Shown here: positions 37,638-46,167 of the stretch, one piece after another
How positions within the stretch are numbered: position 1 is the first letter of the stretch
Layout of the letters: every line of letters begins with the position of its first letter
DNA from: Sulfurospirillum sp. 1612
GTDB lineage: Bacteria; Campylobacterota; Campylobacteria; Campylobacterales; Sulfurospirillaceae
Assembly: GCF_036556685.1 (NCBI RefSeq)
Contig: NZ_CP140614.1
Coordinates: forward strand, 620,001 to 684,000
Reading direction: 5' to 3'
Length of the DNA stretch: 64,000 nt
Made by a program: the position numbers and the translations under genes
Notes under the pieces: model-generated
Seen by the model: the letters and a program-made list of their open reading frames with translations, nothing else
Database searches by the model: none
Told to the model about the DNA's origin: nothing

Positions 37638-39122
37638 ATGGATTATAATAGAAAAATTATTGATATTTTATTCGTCACCTTGTTTTTTAGTATTGTCTTA
37701 TCTGTGGTTCTAATCCAACAAAATATTGCACTTTTTACACTAGAGATTGATCGTAAATATTTTGATACTATCGTTTTAATCATGATGCTACTTTTTGTTT
37801 GGTTTTTTTATCGAAAGACCAATAAAGCAGTGGCGCTACTGTTGCAAAAACAACGCATTGTATTTCTTCGCAAGGAAAATGAGTTGGTTCATATGAATCA
37901 AGAACTTGAAATCCAACTCTATACCGATTCACTCACACAGCTTAAAAATAGAACGGCCTTTGTACGAGATGCTGCTAAGATGGAATCCCCAAAACTCATT
38001 CTTTTAGACATTGATGCTTTTAAAAGTATTAATGAATATTACAGCAATGCAAGTGGTGATTTTTTGCTTTGTGAGATAGCCTCTATGTTGGAGGTTTTTG
38101 CTCGTGATTATCATTTAGAAGTGTATCGTGTGGGAGGAGATGAATTTGCGCTCTTAGAAGACAATATGTTAGACTTAGAACGCTATGAAGAGATAGCAGA
38201 TGCTCTTGTTGAATTATTTGCTACTAAAGTTTTTGTCCTCTCTGGAACACATCAAGAAGTAGAAATCAATGTGACATTAGGGATTTGTCTGGAAAAAGAA
38301 GCGATTATCGAAAAAGCCAGTACGGCCTTGAAAGAAGCGAAAAGAAAACAGATAAACTATTTATGTTATTTTAAAAATATCGATAACTCAAAGGCATATG
38401 TAAATCAAGTACATTGGTCAAATGTCATCAAAGATGCCATTGCTGAAGACCGTGTGATTCCTTACTATCAGCCCATTTTTGATGGCAACAAAAAGATTAT
38501 CAAATATGAATGTTTGGCTCGGATTGTGAGTCATGATAAGGAGAGTATTGCACCCATTAATTTTTTAGATATATCAAAAAAAATAAAAAGATATATTGAT
38601 ATTGAGAAGATTATAATCCAAAAAAGTTTTGCGGCGATTGAAGAGAGTGATAAAATTATCTCTGTGAATCTTTTGGCTCGTGATATGAGTGATGGGGATG
38701 TGAGTAATTTTCTGATTGCCATGTTAAACAAATACAAAGTAGCCAAACGAGTGATTTTTGAGATACTAGAAGAAGAAAATATCATCCATTTTGATCGAGT
38801 CATTAACTTTGTGTCAAGGCTCAAAAAGATGGGATGTAAAATTGCTATTGATGATTTTGGGTCAGGCTATAGTAATTTTGGATATTTGTTATTGTTGAAA
38901 CCTGATTATCTTAAAATTGACGGTACCTTGGTGAGAAATGTAGGCCGGGATAAAAGTTCCTTGGCTATCATGAGTGCTATTGCTGTTTTTGCGAAAAAAT
39001 CTGGCATCAAAACCATTGCTGAGTATATTCATGATGAAAAAGTTTTTCAGATATGTAAAGATCTCGGTATCGATGAATTTCAAGGTTTTTATTTGGGTAA
39101 GCCATCTCAAAATTTAACATAA
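37638..39122 (+). CDS. Membrane-bound GGDEF-EAL cyclic-di-GMP protein
   Basis: The 494-residue protein (ATG with AAGGAAGGG upstream) has two membrane helices (about 10-30 and 37-57) with no sensor domain. An intact GGDEF motif lies at about 166-170 (VYRVGGDEFAL). The EAL domain (about 265-494) has ECL in place of EAL but keeps FEILEEE, IDDFGSGYSNF, LKIDGTLV and the late EFQGFYLG. Both synthesis and breakdown of cyclic-di-GMP are possible. No I-site RxxD is evident before GGDEF. Confidence 0.88.
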   Translation: MDYNRKIIDILFVTLFFSIVLSVVLIQQNIALFTLEIDRKYFDTIVLIMMLLFVWFFYRKTNKAVALLLQKQRIVFLRKENELVHMNQELEIQLYTDSLTQLKNRTAFVRDAAKMESPKLILLDIDAFKSINEYYSNASGDFLLCEIASMLEVFARDYHLEVYRVGGDEFALLEDNMLDLERYEEIADALVELFATKVFVLSGTHQEVEINVTLGICLEKEAIIEKASTALKEAKRKQINYLCYFKNIDNSKAYVNQVHWSNVIKDAIAEDRVIPYYQPIFDGNKKIIKYECLARIVSHDKESIAPINFLDISKKIKRYIDIEKIIIQKSFAAIEESDKIISVNLLARDMSDGDVSNFLIAMLNKYKVAKRVIFEILEEENIIHFDRVINFVSRLKKMGCKIAIDDFGSGYSNFGYLLLLKPDYLKIDGTLVRNVGRDKSSLAIMSAIAVFAKKSGIKTIAEYIHDEKVFQICKDLGIDEFQGFYLGKPSQNLT

Positions 39123-39133
39123 AGAAAAAGATA

Positions 39134-40228
39134 ATGAAATTAGAAGAATTATTAGTAAGATTGTTGCAGTGCCAATCGATTACCCCCGAAGATGATGGGG
39201 CGATGGATTTGATTCGCGAGCATTTAAGTGATTTTGACGTCATCAGAATCGACAAAAATGGCGTCAAAAATATGTTTTTGTACAAAAAGTTTTCTGAGGG
39301 AAAACACCTCTGTTTTGCGGGACATGTTGATGTCGTGCCTCCTGGAGAGGGCTGGGAATATGACCCTTTTTCTGCCACGATTAAAGATGGGTTTGTTTAT
39401 GCAAGAGGCGCCCAAGATATGAAAAGTGGCGTGGCTGCATTTGTACAAGCCTGCAAAGACGCCAAAGACTTTCAAGGAACGCTCTCTCTTCTTTTAACCA
39501 GTGATGAAGAAGGCGAGGGACGTTATGGTACGATTGAAGTGTTGAAATATCTCAAAGCGCATGCTTTTTTACCAGATTATGCCATCGTAGCAGAACCAAC
39601 ATGCGAGCGCACGTTTGGAGATAGTATCAAGATAGGACGGCGAGGGTCGATTAACGGCGTGGTGGAATTATTCGGACAACAAGGACACGCAGCATATCCT
39701 GAAAAATCACGCAATACCATTAATCTCATCGCCCCGATACTGCCATTATTGAGTGGTTACTTTTTTGATGAAGGGGATGAAAATTTTGCACCCAGTCAGC
39801 TGGTGATTACCGATATTCGAAGCGGTATGGAAGTGACCAATGTGACACCAGGATACCTCAAATTAATGTTCAATGTGAGAAACTCTACAAAAACAACCAA
39901 AGAGGATATTGAAAGGTATATCAAAAAAGTGTTTGAGGGACTTGAATATCAGTTGAAGCTATCTCAAACAGCGAAACCTTTTGTCACAGAAAGAGAGTCT
40001 AAAATTGTCAAACTTGTCACAGAAGCTACAAAAGAGAGTGTGCATATCAAGCCTAAGTTGACAACAACAGGGGGAACGAGTGATGCTAGGTTTTTATCTG
40101 AGTATGGCGTCAAAAGTATCGAATTGGGTGTGATCAACGATAGAATTCATGGATTAAATGAACGTTGTGCTTTGAGTGAAGTAGAAAACTTAAAGAAAAT
40201 ATTTGATAAAGTTATAAAAAATTTTTAA
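39134..40228 (+). CDS. dapE: Succinyl-diaminopimelate desuccinylase
   Basis: A 364-residue M20-type metallohydrolase with the metal and catalytic motifs CFAGHVDVVPPG, ARGAQDMKSG and TSDEEGEG, the dimerisation His in GQQGHAAYPEKS, and the late TTGGTSDARF. It removes succinate to release LL-diaminopimelate for lysine and peptidoglycan. Confidence 0.95.
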   Translation: MKLEELLVRLLQCQSITPEDDGAMDLIREHLSDFDVIRIDKNGVKNMFLYKKFSEGKHLCFAGHVDVVPPGEGWEYDPFSATIKDGFVYARGAQDMKSGVAAFVQACKDAKDFQGTLSLLLTSDEEGEGRYGTIEVLKYLKAHAFLPDYAIVAEPTCERTFGDSIKIGRRGSINGVVELFGQQGHAAYPEKSRNTINLIAPILPLLSGYFFDEGDENFAPSQLVITDIRSGMEVTNVTPGYLKLMFNVRNSTKTTKEDIERYIKKVFEGLEYQLKLSQTAKPFVTERESKIVKLVTEATKESVHIKPKLTTTGGTSDARFLSEYGVKSIELGVINDRIHGLNERCALSEVENLKKIFDKVIKNF

Positions 40229-40237
40229 GGAGATATG

Positions 40238-40615
40238 ATGGAATATATTGCAAGTAGCAAAGCCCCATCTGCATTGGGCCCTTATTCTCAGGCTATCAAA
40301 GTCGGAGATTTTATCTATACATCAGGACAAATTGGACTCGATACACAAGGAGTATTAGCGGAGGGTTTAGAAGCCCAAGCAAAGCAAGTATTAAACAACC
40401 TTAGCGCGGTATTGCAAGAGGGTGGCAGTGATCTTGGGCATGTTGTAAAAACAACGATTTTTTTAGCAAATATGGAAGATTTTGCCAAAGTTAATGCTAT
40501 CTATGCAGATTTCTTTGGGGAACACAAACCGGCACGTTCGACTGTGGCTGTCAAAACATTACCACTCAATGCTTTAATCGAAATTGAAGTAGTTGCAATT
40601 CAAACTAAAGTTTAA
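40238..40615 (+). CDS. ridA: RidA/YjgF-family enamine/imine deaminase
   Basis: A 125-residue RidA protein with SSKAPSALGPYSQAIKVG, YTSGQIGLD and the catalytic Arg in PARSTVAVKTLPLNALIEIE. RidA hydrolyses reactive enamines released by PLP enzymes. ATG 40238 sits five bases after AAGGAG; ATG 40235, one codon earlier, is nearly as good. Confidence 0.92.
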   Translation: MEYIASSKAPSALGPYSQAIKVGDFIYTSGQIGLDTQGVLAEGLEAQAKQVLNNLSAVLQEGGSDLGHVVKTTIFLANMEDFAKVNAIYADFFGEHKPARSTVAVKTLPLNALIEIEVVAIQTKV

Positions 40616-40705
40616 ATTTAATTTTAGATACTAGTTCTATTATTTTATGATATTTTTTCAAGTTATATAATAATATTTAAAATAATTTAATATAAGGAAT
40701 TTTCA

Positions 40706-42046
40706 ATGATGAGAAATCATTATGAAGTGTTGGTCATTGGTGGCGGCATATCAGGAGCGGCTCTTTTTTATGAATTGGCAAAATATACAGATGTTAAGAA
40801 AATTGCATTATTCGAAAAGTATGATTGTTTGGCGAAATTAAACTCAAAGGGCACGAGTAATTCGCAAACAATACACTGTGGGGATATTGAAACAAACTAT
40901 ACGGTTGATAAGGCGAAACTTGTCAAAAGAACGGCGAAAATGGTCGAAAAGTATTGTTTGCAACATGGGTATGAGGACAAGTTTATGTTCGCTAATCAAA
41001 AAATGGCGATTGGTGTTGGCGAAAAAGAAGTAGAATACATGCGCAAACGCTATGAAGACTTTAAAGAACTGTTCCCTTATTTGGAAGTATTTGAAAAAGA
41101 TAAATTGGCGGAGATTGAACCCAATTTGATTTTTGATGAAAATGGTAAAGAGCGAAAAGATGATATTGTGGGTGTCGGTGTCGAAGGCGGACAATACAGC
41201 ACGGTCGATTTTGGTATGATGACGGAGAGTTTGGTAGAAAATGCGATTAGAAACGATGATAAAGAGACCGATATCTACTTAAATGCTCAAGTCAAAAATA
41301 TCAAGCGATTGGGTAGTATGCATATCGTACAAACGGCCACACATACCTATACCGCAGATTTTGTTGTTGTCGATGCGGGAGCACACTCATTGTTCTTAGC
41401 ACATCAAATGGGCGAAGGTTTAGATTTTAGCTGTCTTCCGGTAGCAGGAAGCTTTTATTTGAGTACCAAAAAGATTTTGAGTGGTAAAGTTTATATGGTA
41501 CAAAATCCTAAATTGCCATTTGCCGCACTCCACGGAGATCCTGATATTTTAGCCAATGGTTACACAAGATTTGGTCCGACTGCTTTGGTGCTTCCAAAAC
41601 TTGAGCGCTATACAGGCGGTACTTATATGGACTTCTTTAAAACATTGCGATTTGACCATAACATCGCCAAAATTGGCGCTGATTTGCTTGGCGATCGTGA
41701 TATCCGAAATTATATATTTAGAAACTTCTTGTTTGAAATTCCTTATCTGAATAAAAAGTTTTTCTTAAAAGACGCACGAAAAATTATTCCTTCTTTGCAA
41801 TTATCTGATATTGAGTATGCTCATGGTTTTGGTGGTGTGCGACCTCAAGTATTGGACAAAAAAAATCAAAAGCTTATGCTAGGAGAGGCGAGTATCAATT
41901 CTGGCAATGGTATTATTTTCAACATGACTCCAAGCCCAGGAGCGACAAGTTGTCTCGGTAATGCAGAACGTGATGTTAAAATCGTATGTGATTATTTAGG
42001 AAAACGATTTGACCAAGAGGCATTTGAACACGATTTGGTAGATTAG
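40706..42046 (+). CDS. mqo: Malate:quinone oxidoreductase (Campylobacterota type)
   Basis: The 446-residue FAD protein has the N-terminal Rossmann motif VLVIGGGISGAALFYEL, the substrate-loop segment NSKGTSNSQTIHCGD and a C-terminal FAD-binding HGFGGVRPQVLD. It resembles the Helicobacter Mqo (HP0086 type). It oxidises malate to oxaloacetate with electrons to the quinone pool. In an organism running the reductive TCA cycle, oxaloacetate must flow towards malate, so this enzyme probably serves heterotrophic or mixotrophic growth. The AAGGAA ribosome site fits ATG 40706. Confidence 0.85.
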   Translation: MMRNHYEVLVIGGGISGAALFYELAKYTDVKKIALFEKYDCLAKLNSKGTSNSQTIHCGDIETNYTVDKAKLVKRTAKMVEKYCLQHGYEDKFMFANQKMAIGVGEKEVEYMRKRYEDFKELFPYLEVFEKDKLAEIEPNLIFDENGKERKDDIVGVGVEGGQYSTVDFGMMTESLVENAIRNDDKETDIYLNAQVKNIKRLGSMHIVQTATHTYTADFVVVDAGAHSLFLAHQMGEGLDFSCLPVAGSFYLSTKKILSGKVYMVQNPKLPFAALHGDPDILANGYTRFGPTALVLPKLERYTGGTYMDFFKTLRFDHNIAKIGADLLGDRDIRNYIFRNFLFEIPYLNKKFFLKDARKIIPSLQLSDIEYAHGFGGVRPQVLDKKNQKLMLGEASINSGNGIIFNMTPSPGATSCLGNAERDVKIVCDYLGKRFDQEAFEHDLVD

Positions 42047-42049
42047 ATT

Positions 42050-42739
42050 TTGCTTAATGCGTTAGATTTATATGCCAAAATAGAACCTTTAATCGGTTTT
42101 TATGATGAATACGAGCAATTGTATTCATCATACCTTTATTTGATGCAGCCCTTAGAGATTCAAACCGTCTTAGATGTGGGATGTGGCAATGGAAAATTAG
42201 CAAAACTTTTACTTGAAAATGGGTATGACGTTTTAGGAATTGACCGTAGCGAAGCGATGATTGAAAGAGCCAAATCCTTAGGCATTAATGCTCAAAATAT
42301 TGAACTCTCTAGCCTGCCATCAGAATCTTTTGATTCTCTTTTGTGCGTCGGAGATGTTCTTAATTACATGAAACAAGACGAATTAAAACGCTTCATGATA
42401 GAAGTCTCGCGTGTTTTAAAAAAGGGAGGATACCTACTAGCAGATATCAATACCCTCCATGGTTTTGAAATATCAGATGGTTCTGTTATAAAAGACCAAA
42501 CAGATAAATTTTTGGCGATTGATGCAAGTTTTGAAGATGACATACTTCGGACAGAAATGACATACTTTGAAAAAGAAAATGCACATTACCAAAAATATTC
42601 TAACATTATTTACCAATATTATCATCCTCATGATATTTTTACAAAATGTGCCACACTAACGTTACTTCGCACGGTAAATATCACGATGTTTAGTGATGAA
42701 AGTGACAAAAATCTACTCATTCTTCAAAAAGCAACATAA
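42050..42739 (+). CDS. Class I SAM-dependent methyltransferase
   Basis: A 229-residue protein with SAM-binding motif I VLDVGCGNGKLAKLL, the motif II acidic residue in LGIDRSEAM and a motif IV region SLLCVGDVLNYM. It starts at a TTG three bases after mqo, with no obvious ribosome site, so it is probably coupled to mqo. The substrate is unknown. Confidence 0.8.
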   Translation: MLNALDLYAKIEPLIGFYDEYEQLYSSYLYLMQPLEIQTVLDVGCGNGKLAKLLLENGYDVLGIDRSEAMIERAKSLGINAQNIELSSLPSESFDSLLCVGDVLNYMKQDELKRFMIEVSRVLKKGGYLLADINTLHGFEISDGSVIKDQTDKFLAIDASFEDDILRTEMTYFEKENAHYQKYSNIIYQYYHPHDIFTKCATLTLLRTVNITMFSDESDKNLLILQKAT

Positions 42740-42793
42740 TTTAATCCTTATTTTTTCATAATTATAGATAAAAAAAGAATTTTTTGATACAAT

Positions 42794-42823
42794 TATAATA
42801 AATTTTTAGTACTAAAAATTTAT
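42794..42823 (+). promoter_or_regulatory. aclBA promoter -10 with a 26-bp perfect palindrome
   Basis: TATAAT lies at 42794-42799. A perfect palindrome spans 42798-42823; each half is 13 bases (ATAAATTTTTAGT and its complement). Initiation is predicted near 42806, inside the palindrome, which can act as an operator or as a hairpin at the mRNA 5' end. Confidence 0.75.
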
Positions 42824-42845
42824 AAGGAAAATTAAAGGATTAGCT

Positions 42846-44174
42846 ATGGCTCAAAGAGCGATTCGAGAATATAATGGAAAAACACTTTTTTCAAAACATT
42901 GGGGAAAGTATTTTAGTGGGTTTCACTACAGTTTTAAATCCGTACTAGTTAGTAGCGGAGAGGAGTTGAAACAAATATCAGAGACGCATGGTTTTGAATG
43001 GTTAAAACGTGAACCTTTGGTTGCAAAACCCGATATGCTTTTTGGAAAACGTGGTAAAAATAATCTAGTCTTATTTAAAGATAAAGCACCCGGAGATGTC
43101 ACACTCGATGTCGCCGCGCAATGGATTGATGAAAAAATTTCACATCCTACTACTTTGCTCAGTGGGCAACACGGTACGTTGTCACACTTTATAGTTGAGC
43201 CATTTACCCCGCACACCGAAGAGCAAGAATATTACATTTCAGCGACCACAGTGGGTGAAGATGATGTCTTGTATATGTCCACAGAAGGTGGGGTTGAGAT
43301 TGAAGAAGGATGGGATGCTAAGGTGACAGAAGTCGTGTTGCCTATCAAACTCAGCGATAAGGATATTGAGTATATTATCAGAGCCAATGCTCCAGTAGAT
43401 TTACCGGCTAACCGCAAAGAATCTTTTATATCATTTGCCATTGCATTTTATAAATTTTATAGAGATATGAATTTTGCTTACTTGGAAATTAATCCGCTTG
43501 TTATGTTAGATAATAATGAAATGGGCATCTTAGATCTGGTCTCACGACTTGATGATACGGCAGGATATTTGATGGAAAATTCTTGGGGTGAGATAGAGTA
43601 TCCAACAGCCTTTGGTATGGAAGATCAATCTCCAGAAGAGAAGGCCATCGCAGAAGCGGATGCAAAAAGCGGGGCGTCGCTTAAATTGACTATTTTAAAT
43701 CCGATGGGACGCATTTGGACGATGGTAGCCGGAGGGGGTGCCAGCGTGGTGTATGCCGATACGATTGCAGACCTCAGTGGCAATGTTACTGAATTGGCAA
43801 ATTATGGTGAATACAGCGGTGGTCCAACGACAGGTGAGACGAAATTTTATGCGGATACAATTTTTGATCTCATGACCCGTCATAAAGATACTAAAGGCAG
43901 AGACAAAATACTCATCATCGGAGGAGCCATTGCAAATTTTACCGATGTAGCCAAAACGTTTACGGGGATTATTCAATCATTAGAAGAGTATGCGCAAAAG
44001 CTCAAAGAAGTAGGCGTTAAAATCTACGTCAGACGCGGTGGTCCAAACTATAAAAAAGGATTAAAAGATATAAAAGAAGCAGCAGATAGACTGGGGCTCT
44101 ATATGGAAGTGTATGGGCCTGATACTCATGTAACGGATATCGTTAGAATGGCTTTAGCAGAGAAAGGAAATTAA
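42846..44174 (+). CDS. aclB: ATP-citrate lyase beta (small) subunit
   Basis: The 442-residue protein matches the ATP-grasp/citrate-binding subunit: FEINPLV-like YLEINPLVML, GRIWTMVAGGGASVVYAD, GEYSGGPTT and the TKGRDKILIIGGAIANFTDV block. With AclA it cleaves citrate to acetyl-CoA and oxaloacetate using ATP and CoA, the defining step of the reductive TCA cycle. AAAGGA lies seven bases before the ATG. One base separates it from aclA. Confidence 0.95.
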   Translation: MAQRAIREYNGKTLFSKHWGKYFSGFHYSFKSVLVSSGEELKQISETHGFEWLKREPLVAKPDMLFGKRGKNNLVLFKDKAPGDVTLDVAAQWIDEKISHPTTLLSGQHGTLSHFIVEPFTPHTEEQEYYISATTVGEDDVLYMSTEGGVEIEEGWDAKVTEVVLPIKLSDKDIEYIIRANAPVDLPANRKESFISFAIAFYKFYRDMNFAYLEINPLVMLDNNEMGILDLVSRLDDTAGYLMENSWGEIEYPTAFGMEDQSPEEKAIAEADAKSGASLKLTILNPMGRIWTMVAGGGASVVYADTIADLSGNVTELANYGEYSGGPTTGETKFYADTIFDLMTRHKDTKGRDKILIIGGAIANFTDVAKTFTGIIQSLEEYAQKLKEVGVKIYVRRGGPNYKKGLKDIKEAADRLGLYMEVYGPDTHVTDIVRMALAEKGN

Positions 44175-44175
44175 G

Positions 44176-45990
44176 ATGAGATTATTTACAAAAGATACAC
44201 AAGCCATATTTTGGAACAATAATAGAAGTGCAATTCAAAGAATGCTAGATTATGATTATACTATCAAAAGAGAGAAACCTTCTGTTGCCGCCATTGTAGC
44301 ACCAACAAGTACGGCGACCTTTGATAAATATTTTTATGGTGGCGAAGAGATCATGATACCCCTTTATCGTAGTACTCCTGAGGCCGCACAGAATCATCCT
44401 AATGCTGATGTTTTACTCAACTTTGGTTCTTTTAGAACTGCCTATGATGTGGTGATGGAAGCCATAGAATTAGAAGGACAATTTCGTACGATTATGGTGA
44501 CGGCTGAGGGAATTCCCGAGCGACGTGCACGCTTTATGAATGCCATGGCACGGGAGAAAGGGGTCACGATTATTGGACCAGCAACGGTGGGTGGTATTGC
44601 ACCGGGTGCCTTTAAGATAGCAAATATTGGGGGAACACTTGAAAATATCATCAACTCAAGATTGCACCGATGTGGGAGTTGTGGTCTTGTGACACGAAGT
44701 GGTGGTTTGTTCAATGAGATGGCCAATATTATCTCCATCAATGCTGATGGTATTGCAGAAGGTCTTGCTATTGGGGGTGACCGATTTGTCGGGTCGGTGT
44801 TTATTGATAATCTTCTTAGAATGCAAAATAATCCTGATGTAAAATATATGATTTTATTGGGTGAAGTAGGTGGAGTTGAAGAGTACAAAGTCATTGAAGC
44901 GGTAAAAAGCGGTAAAATCACCAAGCCAATCATCGGTTGGTGTATCGGTACCATCGCCAAACATTTTGAAAGTGGTGTACAATTTGGTCATGCCGGTGCC
45001 AGCGCCAATGCTGACCGAGAGACCGCAGAGGCTAAAAATATTGCAATGCGAGAAGCAGGATTTTATGTCCCTGCCTCTTTCAATGAAATGCCATTAGTGA
45101 TTAATGAAGTCTATCAAGAACTGCTTGCAAAGGGTGTGATTAAAGTCATCGAAGAGCCGGAGGTTTCTCCTATTCCAGCAGAGAGAAAGGCGCGAAATTT
45201 TATCTGTACGATTAGTGATGACCGAGGAGAAGAGGCCACGTATTGCGGTATTCCGATATCCAATGTTGCGACCCCGGATACGGGATATACATTAGGCGAT
45301 GTCATGAGTATTTTGTGGTTTAAAAAACGTTATCCAAGATGGGCAGTTGATTTCATCGAAACCGTCCTTAAGACAGTGGCCGATCACGGTCCTGCTGTGA
45401 GTGGTGCACATAATGCCAAAGTCACAGCACGTGCTGGCAAGGATGTGGTCAGCTCACTGATATCAGGTCTGTTGACAATTGGACCACGATTTGGTGGTGC
45501 TATTGATGGTGCAGCCAAATACTTTAAATATGGTTATGACAACAATCTCTCACCTAAAGAGTTTCTAAAATATATGAAAAAAGAGGGGATACCGATACCG
45601 GGTATCGGGCATCGTATTAAGTCAGTGAGAAATCCAGATTTGAGGATTACAGGCTTGAAAAAGTTTGTAGCAGAAAATTTTCCATCGAGTCCTATTCTTG
45701 ATTATGCTTTAGAGATTGAGAAAGAGACCACGTCGAAAAAAGATAATTTGATTTTAAATGTGGATGGCACCATTGGTGTCTTGATGGTCGACATGTGGAG
45801 AGAATTAGGCTATGATGATGATGAAATCAATACTTTTATTGATGCCGGGGCATTAAACGCGTTCTTTATTTTGGGACGTTGTATTGGATTTATTGGACAT
45901 ATCTTAGATGAAAAGAGACTCAATATGCCGATGTATCGACATCCGTGGGATGATATTTTATATGATATTGACCCTATAAAAGAATCTTAA
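44176..45990 (+). CDS. aclA: ATP-citrate lyase alpha (large) subunit
   Basis: A 604-residue subunit with a CoA-binding/succinyl-CoA-synthetase-like N-terminal part (GPATVGGIAPGAFKI), the phosphorylated His272 in QFGHAGASANADRETA and a citrate-synthase-like C-terminal domain (GPAVSGAHN, GIPGIGHRIKSVRNPD, RHPWDDILYD). It forms the active lyase with AclB. A hairpin follows at 45998. Confidence 0.97.
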   Translation: MRLFTKDTQAIFWNNNRSAIQRMLDYDYTIKREKPSVAAIVAPTSTATFDKYFYGGEEIMIPLYRSTPEAAQNHPNADVLLNFGSFRTAYDVVMEAIELEGQFRTIMVTAEGIPERRARFMNAMAREKGVTIIGPATVGGIAPGAFKIANIGGTLENIINSRLHRCGSCGLVTRSGGLFNEMANIISINADGIAEGLAIGGDRFVGSVFIDNLLRMQNNPDVKYMILLGEVGGVEEYKVIEAVKSGKITKPIIGWCIGTIAKHFESGVQFGHAGASANADRETAEAKNIAMREAGFYVPASFNEMPLVINEVYQELLAKGVIKVIEEPEVSPIPAERKARNFICTISDDRGEEATYCGIPISNVATPDTGYTLGDVMSILWFKKRYPRWAVDFIETVLKTVADHGPAVSGAHNAKVTARAGKDVVSSLISGLLTIGPRFGGAIDGAAKYFKYGYDNNLSPKEFLKYMKKEGIPIPGIGHRIKSVRNPDLRITGLKKFVAENFPSSPILDYALEIEKETTSKKDNLILNVDGTIGVLMVDMWRELGYDDDEINTFIDAGALNAFFILGRCIGFIGHILDEKRLNMPMYRHPWDDILYDIDPIKES

Positions 45991-45997
45991 AACATGG

Positions 45998-46023
45998 CCA
46001 AGGCGAGGATATTCTCGCCTTGG
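45998..46023 (+). terminator. Stem-loop after aclBA
   Basis: CCAAGGCGAG and CTCGCCTTGG form a perfect 10-bp stem with a six-base loop, eight bases after aclA. There is no strong T run, so it may stabilise the mRNA end as well as terminate. Confidence 0.65.
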
Positions 46024-46044
46024 TATCTCACTTATTAACCACTT

Positions 46045-46078
46045 TGTAATAAGATTGTTACCTTCAAAATGTTATAAT
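46045..46078 (+). promoter_or_regulatory. pyk promoter with TGTWAC-like boxes
   Basis: An extended -10 (TGTTATAAT, -10 at 46073-46078) is preceded by TGTAAT (46045-46050) and TGTTAC (46056-46061), 11 bp apart. Here the boxes overlap the -35 position rather than lying far upstream. The leader to the pyk ATG is about 85 bases. Confidence 0.5.
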
Positions 46079-46167
46079 ACCTCTTTATACTAGTTACCAG
46101 ATTCTATCATGATAATAACATTGTCCATATTTTTTAAAATCATGATTGACTATAAGAGGAAATAGAA

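Noticed and set aside
44442-44960. A 172-codon minus-strand frame inside aclA
   Set aside because: Antisense to a conserved region of ATP-citrate lyase; low-complexity product rich in Pro/Ser/Ile typical of a shadow.
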